In this document: one piece after another, positions 27,426 through 38,476 of the stretch | Numbering within the stretch: the first letter of the stretch is position 1 | Layout: the number at the start of each line of letters is the position of its first letter | Assembly: GCA_964511535.1 (NCBI GenBank) | Contig: CAZEFW010000042.1 | Span: forward strand, 1-55,724 | Source: CAZCFB01 sp964511535 | GTDB taxonomy: Bacteria > Myxococcota_A > Polyangia > GCA-2747355 > CAZCFB01 | Direction of reading: 5' to 3' | Length of the DNA: 55,724 nt | Notes under the pieces: generated by a model | The model's input: only the letters and a program-made list of their open reading frames with translations | The model's database searches: none | What the model was told of the DNA's origin: nothing | Translations under genes and position numbers: made by a program

Positions 27426-28925
27426 GTGGGTGATCTGATACGGCAGCTGCTGTCGCTTGAACATGACGGCGTCGCCCTCGACGGCCCCGACGGTGAGGAG
27501 ACCTACGCCGACCTGGCCCGCCGGGCGCGAGGCGTCCGGGACGCGCTGCGCTCGGCCGGGGCCGGTCCCGGTCGCGCCGTGGTCCTGTTGCAGGAGCGGG
27601 ACCGGCTGGGGGTGGCGGGCTTGCTCGGCTGCCTGCAGGCCGGCGCCTGCGCGGTCCCCCTGTCCCCGGGACTTCCACCCGCCCGCATCGCCGCGCTGCT
27701 GCTGCGCGCGGGGCCCGCGGCGGTGCTGGCCCATGGCCGCGGCCTGCGGCCGATGCGCTACCTCGCCAAGCGCGGGGCGCCGTTGCCCCCATGCTTCGAG
27801 ATCAAGGCGGACGACGAGCCCGCGCCGCTCTCGCTGGAGGCGCCCGCCGGCCCTTCGGTGGAGCTCCCCGAGCAAGGCGCCCTGGCGCTCTTCGCCGCGC
27901 CGGGCCTGCACGGGACGCCCAGGGCGCTGGTCCACTCGTGGGAGACGCTGGAGCTCCACCTGCGCTGGGCGGCGGAGCTGCTGGGCGCCGGGCCGGAAGA
28001 CAGGTCGCTGGCCCTGGCGCCGCTGGACCACCCCGCCGCGCCGTCGCAGCTGCTGCTCCCCCTGGCGCTGGGCGCGCGGGCCGTGCTCACCGCCACCGAC
28101 CCGCCGCCGGGGCCCTTGACGCTGCCGGTGTTCATGGAGCAGCGCGGCGTCACCCTGGCCTGCGTGCCCCGGCTGCTGGCCTCGCGTATGGCCGACGGCG
28201 CCCGGGGCCGGGACCTCGCCGGGCTGCGTCACCTGGTGGTGCTCGGCGATGATCCCAGGCCCTCGTGGCAGCCTGCGCTGGTCGACGCCCTGCCCGGGAC
28301 CACCCTGCACACCTTGCTCAACGGCGGCGACCTGCTCGCCCTGGCGCACAGCACCGCGGGCCAGCAGCCGCCGGACGAGGCCGACGCAGCGCTGGCCACC
28401 GGCCCGGGGCTGGAGCTGTCCATCGCCGGCCCCGGACTGGTGCCCGCCCCGGCCGGGTCTCCGGGTGAGATCTGGGCCTCTGGACCGGCCGTACCCCTCG
28501 GGCACCTGAACGACCCGGTCGCGGACCATGTCCTGATCATCCGCCGGGCCGGCCGCCGCTGGCTGCGCGCCCGGCGCGTGGCGGTGATGGACGCCGCCGG
28601 TCAGCTGGTCCCGCAGGGCGCCCGCGGCCGTGTGCTGGAGGTGGCCGGGGAGCCGGTGGATCTGTTGGAGGTGGAGGACGCGCTGTGCTGCTGCCACGGC
28701 GTCACGGCCGCGGCGGTGACCGCCTTCACCCACCCACGCATGGGGTGCACCCTTCGGGCCGTGGTGCGAGGCGATCCGGAAGGCCCGGCGCGCAACGCCC
28801 TGGAGCGCTGTCAGCTGCTCCTGCCCGAGGACATGGTCCCCGAGCGGCTGCTGGTGCTGGAGCGGCTGCCGCGGCGTCGAGACGGCGGCGTGGACCGGGA
28901 CGAGGTGGCGCGGCTGCTCAGTTAG
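27426..28925 (+). CDS. Degenerate acyl-adenylate-forming (ANL) protein, predicted pseudoenzyme
   Basis: A 499-residue protein with the length and pattern of AMP-dependent acyl-CoA synthetases (ETYADLARRARGVRDALRSAG opening; LACVPRLLASRMADG in the middle). The catalytic motifs are eroded: the P-loop usually YTSGSTGxPKG reads FAAPGLHGTPRA; the usual YGxTE is NGGDLLAL; the hinge YxTGD region reads WLRARRVAV without the Asp; and the C-terminal catalytic Lys (GKVDR) is replaced in DGGVDRDEV. The frame is open and GC-rich codon use is normal, so this looks like a retained pseudoenzyme, perhaps binding an acyl or sugar ligand. GTG 27426 starts one base after tyrS. Its stop TAG lies within the direct repeat bordering the 168-bp element. 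Confidence 0.65.
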   Translation: MGDLIRQLLSLEHDGVALDGPDGEETYADLARRARGVRDALRSAGAGPGRAVVLLQERDRLGVAGLLGCLQAGACAVPLSPGLPPARIAALLLRAGPAAVLAHGRGLRPMRYLAKRGAPLPPCFEIKADDEPAPLSLEAPAGPSVELPEQGALALFAAPGLHGTPRALVHSWETLELHLRWAAELLGAGPEDRSLALAPLDHPAAPSQLLLPLALGARAVLTATDPPPGPLTLPVFMEQRGVTLACVPRLLASRMADGARGRDLAGLRHLVVLGDDPRPSWQPALVDALPGTTLHTLLNGGDLLALAHSTAGQQPPDEADAALATGPGLELSIAGPGLVPAPAGSPGEIWASGPAVPLGHLNDPVADHVLIIRRAGRRWLRARRVAVMDAAGQLVPQGARGRVLEVAGEPVDLLEVEDALCCCHGVTAAAVTAFTHPRMGCTLRAVVRGDPEGPARNALERCQLLLPEDMVPERLLVLERLPRRRDGGVDRDEVARLLS

Positions 28926-29089
28926 CCCGAAAATTGCGCAAGGGGACCGTCGCGAGACGGTCGAGTCCGAGGCGCAGTGGACCCGCGACGACGAAAGCAT
29001 ACTGGTGCGTATGGTGAGGCGGCGCGGGAGCCGCTGCGCCGACGGTGGCGGCCGTAGTAGCAGGTGAACTGGCGCAATTTTCGGGTTAG
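28922..29089 (+). repeat. 168-bp palindrome-ended element, copy A
   Basis: The ends CCCGAAAATTGCGC and GCGCAATTTTCGGG are perfect inverted repeats, flanked on both sides by TTAG. Inside are GACCGTC-GCGA-GACGGTC (28945-28962, GNRA-type loop), CATAC/GTATG and GCGGC/GCCGC hairpins. Copy B at 39297 has the same length and orientation and about a dozen differences. There is no ORF. It lies exactly between the stop codon of the ANL-like gene and a hairpin terminator. It could be a non-autonomous mobile element (MITE) or a structured RNA. Confidence 0.85.
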
Positions 29090-29106
29090 GGCCGCTTCGC
29101 GGCCCT
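29088..29106 (+). terminator. Hairpin terminator after the ANL-like gene
   Basis: AGGGCCGC-TTC-GCGGCCCT is an 8-bp GC stem immediately beyond the 168-bp element. There is no T-run. With the element removed it would begin almost directly after the TAG stop, the usual place for a terminator. Confidence 0.55.
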
Positions 29107-29109
29107 GGC

Positions 29110-29207
29110 TTCAGACTTCAGGATTCAGACTTCAGGGGGTTGTGCGGGGGCTATTCAACCTGAAGCCTGAGGACTGAAGCCCGAGGACTGAAGTCTGAGG
29201 ACTGATG
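29110..29207. repeat. Two opposed heptamer arrays between convergent genes
   Basis: 29110-29137 reads TTCAGAC TTCAGGA TTCAGAC TTCAGGG. 29160-29207 reads CTGAAGC CTGAGGA CTGAAGC CCGAGGA CTGAAGT CTGAGGA CTGATG. The second array is close to the reverse complement of the first, so the transcript could fold into a long imperfect hairpin and act as a bidirectional terminator between the genes ending at 28925 and 29236. Confidence 0.65.
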
Positions 29208-29235
29208 CTAGATGCCTCGAGCGCTCTGCTCGGCG

Positions 29236-30699
29236 TCAGCGGCGCCGGCGCGTTGCCAGCAGCAAGCCCAGCATCAGCAGGAGCGTCACCCCGCCGCTGG
29301 ACCGGCCGCCGGTGCGGCAGTCGCAGCCGGTGTTGTTGGCCGGGAAGAACGGCGTCGTCACGCCGCTGTCCAGCTTGCCCGCGCCCTTGTCGAGCTGCGG
29401 CTTGACGCACACGCCTCCCTTGCACACCCCGCCGTTGGTGCAGATGGCGCTCGGCCCGTCGGTGGTGCCGTCGCAGTCATTGTCCAGGCCGTCGCAGATC
29501 TCCTTGGTGGGCTGGGGCGCGGTGCAGTTGACCCAAGAGCCGCCCACGCAGACCTCGGTGCCGGCGCCGCACAGGGTGTTGCAGGGCCGGCTCAGGTCCT
29601 CATCCACCTTGGTGTCGCAGTCGTTGTCCAGCTTGTCGCACTTCTCCGGCTGCGCCTTGGTCTCGCCGCCGCAGTTACCCCACTTGCCGCCGGTGCAGGT
29701 CTGGGTGCCCTTCTGGCACAGGCCCACGTCGGAGCCGCACGATCGCTGCTGACCGTCCTGACAGGCGCACCCCTCGTCGGTGGTACCGTCGCAGTTGTTG
29801 TCCTTGCCGTCGCACTTCTCCGGCTGGGGCTTTGGCGCGGTGCAGTTGCCCCAGGCGCCCGCGGTGCAGGTCTCGGTGCCGCTGCCGCACTTCGACGTGC
29901 ACGCGCGGCTCAGCCCGTCGTCCACCTTGCCGTTGCAGTCGTTGTCCAGGTCGTCGCACTTCTCCTGGGTCAGCTTCTGGGCGATGTTCTGCAGCGCCGT
30001 GAGCAGCTCGCCCGGCTTGCTGGCCTGGGCGTAGCAGTTGTTGCCAGTGGTGGTGGTGTTGTTCGGGTTGCAGCTGGCCGAGACCTTGGTGTTGGCCGCC
30101 ACCGCCATCTTGTTCAGGGTCAGCACGTCCACGGCGCTGCCGAAGCCAACCACGTAGGTGGTGATGCCGAGCTTGGTCAACGCCGCCGTGCTGTTGACCG
30201 GCAGGAACCGCGTCTTGGAGTCGTACGGGCTGCACCACTGCCAGCCGTCGGTGACGAGCACCACGTTGTTGGAGAACTTCTTGTCCTGCAGGTTCTGCAC
30301 CTTGGCCGCCACGTCCAGGCTCTGGGCCATGGGGGTCCAGTTGCCCTTGCTCGGCGGGGCGGTGGCCAGCTGCCCGATGATTTTCTGCGCGTTGTTCGGC
30401 CCCACGCCCACCACCACCTTGCCCCAGCCGCACTGGCTCGGGTTGGGGAATACCAGCAGGCCGAAATCGACGCTCTTTTCAAACTTGGTCACCACCGTGG
30501 TGATGGCCTGCTTGGCCACCGACCACTTGGTCTTGCCGCCCACGTAACCGGTGACCATGCTCGACGACTTGTCGAGCACGATGAGCACCCGGGGGCGGCT
30601 GCACTTGGGCCCTCCCCCGTCGGCAGCGGAGGCCAGCGCGGGGGCCAGGATCAGCAGGCAAACAGGAAGTACACAGGCAAGGCTCGGTCTCATTATCAT
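29236..30699 (-). CDS. Secreted VWA-domain protein with MopE-type repeats and MYXO-CTERM-like tail
   Basis: A 487-residue exported protein. A signal peptide (LACVLPVCLLILAPALASA) precedes a von Willebrand A domain with the metal-site motif DKSSSM. Four Cys/Asp repeats of MopE type follow (CDDLDNDCNGKVDDG, CDGKDNNCDGTTDEG, CDKLDNDCDTKVDED, CDGLDNDCDGTTDG), likely binding calcium or copper. The C-terminus has Cys-Asp-Cys, a short hydrophobic helix and an Arg cluster (TLLLMLGLLLATRRRR), as in MYXO-CTERM sorting signals of Myxococcota. The start chosen, MIMRPS, has a GAGGTG ribosome site; downstream MRPS is possible. Probably surface-anchored; ligand unknown. Confidence 0.88.
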   Translation of the reverse strand: MIMRPSLACVLPVCLLILAPALASAADGGGPKCSRPRVLIVLDKSSSMVTGYVGGKTKWSVAKQAITTVVTKFEKSVDFGLLVFPNPSQCGWGKVVVGVGPNNAQKIIGQLATAPPSKGNWTPMAQSLDVAAKVQNLQDKKFSNNVVLVTDGWQWCSPYDSKTRFLPVNSTAALTKLGITTYVVGFGSAVDVLTLNKMAVAANTKVSASCNPNNTTTTGNNCYAQASKPGELLTALQNIAQKLTQEKCDDLDNDCNGKVDDGLSRACTSKCGSGTETCTAGAWGNCTAPKPQPEKCDGKDNNCDGTTDEGCACQDGQQRSCGSDVGLCQKGTQTCTGGKWGNCGGETKAQPEKCDKLDNDCDTKVDEDLSRPCNTLCGAGTEVCVGGSWVNCTAPQPTKEICDGLDNDCDGTTDGPSAICTNGGVCKGGVCVKPQLDKGAGKLDSGVTTPFFPANNTGCDCRTGGRSSGGVTLLLMLGLLLATRRRR

Positions 30700-30769
30700 T
30701 GGGGACACCTCGTGCATCTTTTCCCAGAGTACGCCAGGCATGACCCGCGCCGCCAGCGCCTCACCGCGA

Positions 30770-31141
30770 TCACCCGCGCCAGATGAAGTTTCGCGTCTCC
30801 AGATTCAGCGTGCAAGGCCTGGTGATGTCTCCGTCGATCCAGACCTCCACCTGCCTGGCCTCGCGGTCGTAGGCGCCGGGCACGCCGCGCTGGTGTTGAC
30901 GCGTGACCTGGGTGCGCTCTGCGCGGCGCGCGTCGGACAGCTGCCCCTCGATGCCGGGGCTCTTTTCGAACACGAAGTCCGCGGGGTCGAATGAGTACAT
31001 GGCGTAAGCCAGCGCCACCTCGTCGCCGACCCACGACACCTCGAGCAGCTCCTGAGCGACGATGTCGAAGCTGCGAAGGTCGACATGGTCAATGCGGTAG
31101 GTCCCGCGCGGATCCGGGATCCTGTGCGCGGCCCCGGCCAT
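30770..31141 (-). CDS. Conserved-looking protein of unknown function
   Basis: A 123-residue protein with no signal peptide or membrane helix, not recognised. It alternates beta-type segments (TYRIDHVDLRSFDIVAQELL, VEVWIDGDITRPCTLNLE). ATG 31141 lies 2 bp after the stop of the upstream membrane-protein gene, so it is the last gene of the minus-strand operon beginning at 39264. A longer reading would run back through that gene. Confidence 0.6.
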   Translation of the reverse strand: MAGAAHRIPDPRGTYRIDHVDLRSFDIVAQELLEVSWVGDEVALAYAMYSFDPADFVFEKSPGIEGQLSDARRAERTQVTRQHQRGVPGAYDREARQVEVWIDGDITRPCTLNLETRNFIWRG

Positions 31142-31143
31142 GG

Positions 31144-31947
31144 TCAGAACACCACGCCGAGCCGCCGACGCAGGGCCAGGGCCACCACCATGGAGATTAT
31201 GAAGAAGTGCAGCCACCAGGGCAGCCCGAGCCACGTGAAGCTCTCGAGTGGGTGGTTCACGGTCACCACGCGCACCGGGTCGGAGGCCTCCAGCGCGGGC
31301 TCGCGGCTGAAGGTCAGCTGCCACCGGTCCGGGGCGCTCCGCTCCGGCGAGACCGCCCCCGCCACCGCGCCCACCGCCACCTCTTTCTCCACGGTGACGT
31401 TGCCCGCGATGATGCGCAGGGCGTGCCGGCCTGGCTTCGCCCCCTCCACGCGCACGTGAGCCTGGCCGTCGAGCGACACCACCGGCGGCACCACCCTCAG
31501 CCCGTCGGTCCGGGGCTCCACCTCCACGGCCCCCTGTATACCGTCAGCGAGGATGATACCCACCCGCGCCCGCTGGCCCAGGGGCAGCGGCTGGACCTCG
31601 TAGACCAGCGCCGCACGCACCAGCAGCAGGCCCATCACCGGGATCAGCACGACGAACGATGGGAGCGCCAGGGCCAGGTAGCGCACGGTGAGCACGATGG
31701 CCCGGCCCTGGGCCTTGATCAGGTGCCCGGGGTACGCCGAGAAGAGCCGCATCTCGTAGATGGTGGCGCTCATCAGGTCCTTGACCCGCTGCAGGCGCTG
31801 CTGGGGCGTCAGCAGGCGGAACAGGAGCAGCAGCACCACCCCGCACACCACGGACATGCTGATCAACCCCGCCAGCGGGGGCATCCACGCGAACGGCGCG
31901 AACAGGGCGTCGCCCAGCCACCGCGCTGCTGTCCAGAGGTGCGCCAT
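31144..31947 (-). CDS. Inner-membrane protein with three predicted helices
   Basis: A 267-residue protein with hydrophobic helices at about 24-46 (LISMSVVCGVVLLLLFRLL), 88-110 (SFVVLIPVMGLLLVRAALV) and 243-262 (LHFFIISMVVALALRRRL). Between helices 1 and 2 is a conserved-looking cytosolic loop (PQQRLQRVKDLMSATIYEM). Between 2 and 3 is a beta-rich, probably periplasmic domain. The first half vaguely recalls EMC3/TMCO1-type insertase relatives, but I would not assign the family. It lies in the operon between a small RHH-like gene and an unknown gene, next to lipid-anchored or membrane-bound phosphatase-superfamily enzymes it may serve. Confidence 0.7.
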   Translation of the reverse strand: MAHLWTAARWLGDALFAPFAWMPPLAGLISMSVVCGVVLLLLFRLLTPQQRLQRVKDLMSATIYEMRLFSAYPGHLIKAQGRAIVLTVRYLALALPSFVVLIPVMGLLLVRAALVYEVQPLPLGQRARVGIILADGIQGAVEVEPRTDGLRVVPPVVSLDGQAHVRVEGAKPGRHALRIIAGNVTVEKEVAVGAVAGAVSPERSAPDRWQLTFSREPALEASDPVRVVTVNHPLESFTWLGLPWWLHFFIISMVVALALRRRLGVVF

Positions 31948-31964
31948 TGGTCCCGATCCGGGGG

Positions 31965-32159
31965 CTACTCGATGTAGCCCAGCCCCCGCAGCCGCTCCTC
32001 CACGGCGTCCTGGTCCTCGCCCTGCTTGGCCTCGAAGTCCTTGAGGGCCTTCTCGACCAAGTGGGTGACGAACTCGTCCATGGAGCTGTAGCCCCAGTCG
32101 GCGGCCACAGCCTGGGCGCGCTTGTACAGGTCCTTGTCGATCTTTACCTTGGCTGCCAT
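31965..32159 (-). CDS. Small ribbon-helix-helix-like protein with LGYIE tail
   Basis: A 64-residue protein. A short beta-strand (AKVKIDKDLY) and two helices (KRAQAVAADWG, then MDEFVTHLVEKALKDFE) fit a MetJ/Arc/CopG ribbon-helix-helix fold, suggesting a DNA-binding or protein-binding dimer. It ends EERLRGLGYIE, closely matching the tails of the phosphatase-superfamily proteins at 1574 (DRLKNLGYLD) and 36206 (QQLESLGYIQ). The start is 2 bp after the stop of the phosphodiesterase gene, so the two are coupled. Autoregulation of the operon, or a detachable subunit of the enzymes, are both open. Confidence 0.75.
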   Translation of the reverse strand: MAAKVKIDKDLYKRAQAVAADWGYSSMDEFVTHLVEKALKDFEAKQGEDQDAVEERLRGLGYIE

Positions 32160-32161
32160 CG

Positions 32162-34119
32162 TTACCTCGCTTTCTTGCCGAGCAGCACCGGCTTGCCGAC
32201 CCATGGCTTCGGCACCGCCACCCCGAGGTACCGCAGGATGGTGGGCGCCATGTCGAGCAGGCTCTTGTTGTCGGTGCGCATCTTCTTGTTGGAAAAGATC
32301 ACCCCGGGCACCAGGCGGTGATCGCCGCAGTGATCGCCGCCCCACGCCCCGTGGTTGACCTTGATCAGCTTCTTGCCGACGGTCCCCATGGCCGAGGCGT
32401 CGTTGACCTTGAAGCCGTGGCCGTAGCCCACGATCAGGTCGGGCGCCCGCGCCAGCGCCGGCCCCTTGAAGGCCTTGTCCGGGCGGATCACCTCGGTCAC
32501 CACCTGCTCGCCGGTCTCGGGGTGAAGCAGCCCCAGCAGCTCTCCCGAGAGCTTCTCCTTCAGCTCGTCGGCCCGCTCAGGCGGCACGGCGCCGTGCTTC
32601 TCCCGGCCCTTGATGTTCAGGTACAGGCCGTTGAGCCCGAGGCCGTAGGCCTGGGTGCGGGCCCAGTCGATGTGCCCCAGGATGCCGCCGGCGTGGTCGT
32701 CGCGCAGGGCGAGGTACCCCTGGCGCTGGAGCCAGGCGTTGAGGTCCACGCTGTAGGACGCGGGGCCGAAGCCGTGGTCGCTGATCACCAGCAGCAGGTC
32801 GTCCTCGTCCAGGGAGGCCCAGGCGCGGGCCACCTCCTGATCCAGGCGCCGGTAGACCCGGGGCAGCACGTCCGCGTACTTGTCGTCGGCGTCGTCGTGG
32901 CCGGCGTGGGAGCTGTCCTGGTGGCGGTAGAACATGTGGCCCACCTGATCGGAGGTGCCGAAGTAGAAGAAGAGGTAGCCCGAGTGGAACTCCTCCAGCG
33001 CGGCGGTGAGCATGCGGCGCCGCTCCTGGTAGATCAGCTCCGCCTGGGCCAGAAACTCCTCCTCGGTGAGCACGCCGGCGGACAGGGCCTTGGTGTCCTC
33101 GGGCATGCCCTGGGTGTAGAAGCGGCCCGCCTTGCGGGCGAGGTCCGAGGCGTAGCCGGGCGGCGAGGAGACCGGCAGCGCCTGGTCCAGCGGATCGATG
33201 TTGATGGGCGAGACGTACAGCTGCACCCGCGGCTTGAGCGCCTTGAGGTACACCCGCACCATGGCCCTCAGGGTGTACACGCTGCCCAACACCTCGAAGG
33301 TCACCACCACCCAGTCGCTCCACTCGCCGACGCCGAGCACGCGCTTGCTGCCGCCCACCGTGATCAGGGCGCCCTTGTTGTCCTTGCTGGCTGCGATGAC
33401 CACCTCGGCCTGCAGCGCCTCTCCGGCGGCCGAGAACGGGTTGGCCGGCCCCTCGAGGTGACCCCGGAAGACGCGCCCCTCGTCCTGGGTCAGCGGCACC
33501 ATGCGCCCGCCGCTCACCTTCTTGTTCAGCAGGCCGTGGTCGTCGGTGAGCAGGCTGAAGGTGCCGTAGGTGCCCAGCAGATCGGGGGTGCCCATGTCAG
33601 TGATCACCCTGGCCTCGCCGTCGTCGCGCGGGGGGAAGTGGGCCGGCATCTTGATGATGGTGGCCGGCACGCCGGCCTGGCTCAGGTACCACCAGAACGG
33701 CTTCTCTCGCCGCAGGAGCCGGGCCTCGCCGCCGCCCAGAGGGATGGCCAGCTCGCCCAGCTTCAGCGAGCGCGGCTCCTCCACCTCGGAGGTGGAGAGG
33801 TACGGCTCCAGGGTGGCCGGATCCCGCTGCACGAAGTCGAAGATGGCGTGGTACCCGGCGTGCAGACCGGTGATGAAGTTGGACCAGGCCGACGGGCTCT
33901 GGGGCGGCGTGCTGGTCTCCAGCGGGCCCCACCCGCCCAGCTTCGCCAGCTTGCCCAGGGTGGGCAGCTCGCCCTTCTCCAGCATCTTGCGCGTCAGGCC
34001 GTAGTCCATGCCGTCGAGGCCGAGGACCAGGACCCGGCGCCCCTTTTTGGGCGGCGAGGTGGAGTCCGAGCAGGCGGAGAGTGCCAGCGCAAGGGCCAGG
34101 GCGAGAGCCAGGGGGGGCT

Positions 34120-34123
<4 letters not shown>
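32162..34123 (-). CDS. Alkaline-phosphatase-superfamily lipoprotein (type I phosphodiesterase-like)
   Basis: A 653-residue protein with a lipoprotein signal peptide (LALALALALALSAC) and a type I phosphodiesterase core: LGLDGMD (metal Asp), SPSAWSNFITGLHAGYH in the nucleophile region (Ser where relatives have Thr or Ser), ISDHGFG and NHGAWGGDHCGDHR as metal ligands. An inserted beta domain (about 190-350) separates the halves, as in the paralogue upstream. The start overlaps that gene's stop by four bases (ATGA). It lacks the LGYI tail found in relatives; the adjacent small protein has it. It would act at the periplasmic membrane face on phosphorylated glycans or lipids; substrate unknown. Confidence 0.82.
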
Positions 34124-36205
<2,082 letters not shown>

Positions 36206-36231
<26 letters not shown>

Positions 36232-38476
36232 GCTGCTGCCTTAGCTTCTCGTCTATTTCGACTTCGTCGCTGCTCTGGCGGTGGATGTCGCCGTCCGCCT
36301 CGAGTCGCCGGCGCTTGGCCGGCGCCATCAACCCCTCGCCCAGGTAAACCTCGCAGGCCCGTCGGGCCACCGCACCACGCTCTCCGAGCTCAACCTGCTC
36401 TCGCGGGTCTTCCCGGAGGTCGAATAGCTTGGACTCCTTGCGGGACCAGGTCAACTTGTACCTGCGGGTACGCACCCCGACCCCGGAGCCGCCCAACAGC
36501 ACGTACGGCCAGCCGGCGTCGGGCGCGCCCGCCATGGCCCCCCGCAGAGACACGCCCTGCATGCCCGCGGGAGGCCGCACGGCCAGCGCCTCGAGCAGGG
36601 TGGGCATCAGGTCCACGAGCTCCACCGGCCTGCGGACCACGGCCCCGGGCCGGAACAGCGGCGCGTAGTGCAGCACCAGGGGCGAGCGCATGATCTCGTC
36701 GTACAGGGTGGCCCCGTGGTCCAGGCCGCCATGGTCCCACATCTCCTCGCCGTGATCGTTGGAGTAGACCACCAGCGTATCTTCCAGCAGGCCCCTGCCC
36801 TTCAGGTCGTCGAGGAACGCCTCCAGGTAGCGGTCGTGAAACGCGATCTCGCCGTCGTACAGCGCTCGCACGTACCGGCGGTCGTCCTGGCCCAGCTTCA
36901 GCGCCCCGTCGCGGACTCTCTCCAGCTGGGCGTGGTCGAAGTTGCGGCCCCGCAGCGGGCCGCGGTACTTGCCCTGGAAATGGCGATCGGTCAGATCGTT
37001 GGGCCGGTACGGGTCGTGGGGGTCCATGGTGTGCAGGTAGAGGAAGAACCGGCGGGACGGGTCGCGCTGCGCCAGCCACTTCCTGGCGGCCAGGAAGATC
37101 ACCTCGGCGTGGTCCGCCTTGCCCTCCCGGGCGAAGTTGCGCAAGGTGCCGAACCCGCGCGCCAGGCCGAAGGGGCGCGAGACGAAGGTGTTGCCCACGA
37201 ACGCCGCGGTGCTGAACCCCGCGGCTTGCAGGCGCTGGGCCAGCAGCGGCACCCGCTCGGGCACCTGGAACAGCGCGTCGCCCCGGCCATAAGCCTGAGG
37301 ATAGCGGCTGGACATGATGCTGGCCACCGAGGGCAGGGTCCAGCTGGCGTTGACGTGGGCGCCGGTGAAGATGGTGCCGCCGGCGGCCAGGCGATCCACG
37401 GCAGGTGTGGCGACCGTGGCCCCGGGGTTGAAGGGGCGGTACATGTCCTGGCGGGCGGCGTCCACCAACACGTAGATCAGGTTGCGGGCGGCCTTCTCCC
37501 TGGGGAACGGCGCGGCCGTGGGCGCCTCTCCGGGGGCCGTGATGGCGGGCTCGGCCCAGCCCGCCTCGATCCGGGCGTCGCCCTCGCCTCCGGCCGCGGC
37601 GGTGCTCAGCTCCAGGCGCACCATGCGGCCGGCGAAGCGGGACAGGTCCACCCTGACGTCGGACCAGCGCGGTCCGGCGGTGCCGTCGAACAGCTTCTCC
37701 CGGCGGGCGGGGGCGCCGTCCGCCGTGACATGCACGGTGAACCGGGTCGCCCTGGCGGCCCCGTGGGCGAAGGTGAGCGCGGGCGCGCGCTCGGGCAGCT
37801 CCAGATAGTAGGCGTAGCCCCGGGGCGGAGTGGCCACCAGGGCTCGCCGCGGCTCGCCGAAGGAGAGGGTATCCACCTTGCCCCACACCGGCGGGTGCTC
37901 GCCGGCTCTGCGCAGCCAGATCCAGTCCACCTGCACCTCGGCGCCCTGGCGCTTCTTACCGTCCACCTTGACCCGCAGGACGAAATTCTGCCGCCCACGC
38001 GTCGTGGGCCGGGGGAAGAACACCTCCACCACCGACCACTCCTGCGGCGCGGCCACGGAGCCCATGCTCTTGCTGTTGCGCAGCAGCTCCACCGATACGC
38101 CGGCCTCCCTGGCCCGCAGGCGAAACACCGCCGCCTCGATGCCGCCGCGCCAGTCGCGCAGGAAGAAGCCGGCGCGGTCCCGGGCCAGAGCGTGGCCCTG
38201 AGCGCCCGGCTTCTCTGGCAAGCGCCAGCGCGTGACCCACGGATCGATGAGGTACTTGCGCTGGTCCGGTCGGCCGAGCTTGATCAGCGGCCCGCCGATC
38301 TCCAGCTCGGCGCGGCCCGCCTCCTTGACCAGGTCGCGCGCGACATACTCCACCCTGGCGGGTTTGGGGGGCGCTTTGGACCTGGCGGCGGGCGGCGGCG
38401 GCGCCTCCTCCTGCTTGCAGCGGCAGCCAGGGACCAGGGCCAGGGCCAGCAGCAGGCCCGCGGCGCGGCGCCGCAT
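36206..38476 (-). CDS. Sulfatase-like lipoprotein with N-terminal beta domains
   Basis: A 756-residue protein. A lipoprotein signal (LLLALALVPGC) precedes about 330 residues of beta-rich sequence (carbohydrate-binding-like jelly-roll patterns such as RKYLIDPWVTRWRLPEK and LTFAHGAARATRFTVHV). The C-terminal half is a sulfatase/phosphoethanolamine-transferase-type domain: YVLVDAARQDMYRPFN, SWTLPSVASIMSSRYP, HTMDPHDPY, NDHGEEMWDHG. The nucleophile position carries Thr (WTLPS) rather than the Cys or Ser of CxPxR, so it is not a formylglycine sulfatase and is more likely a phospho-transferase or hydrolase. It ends QQLESLGYIQ. Its start overlaps the deacetylase-like gene's stop by one base (TGATG). 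Confidence 0.8.

Noticed and set aside
28922..29090. Integron attC site (GTTAG-type cores at the ends of repeat copy A)
   Set aside because: The cores do not fit GTTRRRY and RYYYAAC, and copy B has CTAG instead. No integrase or cassette array is present.
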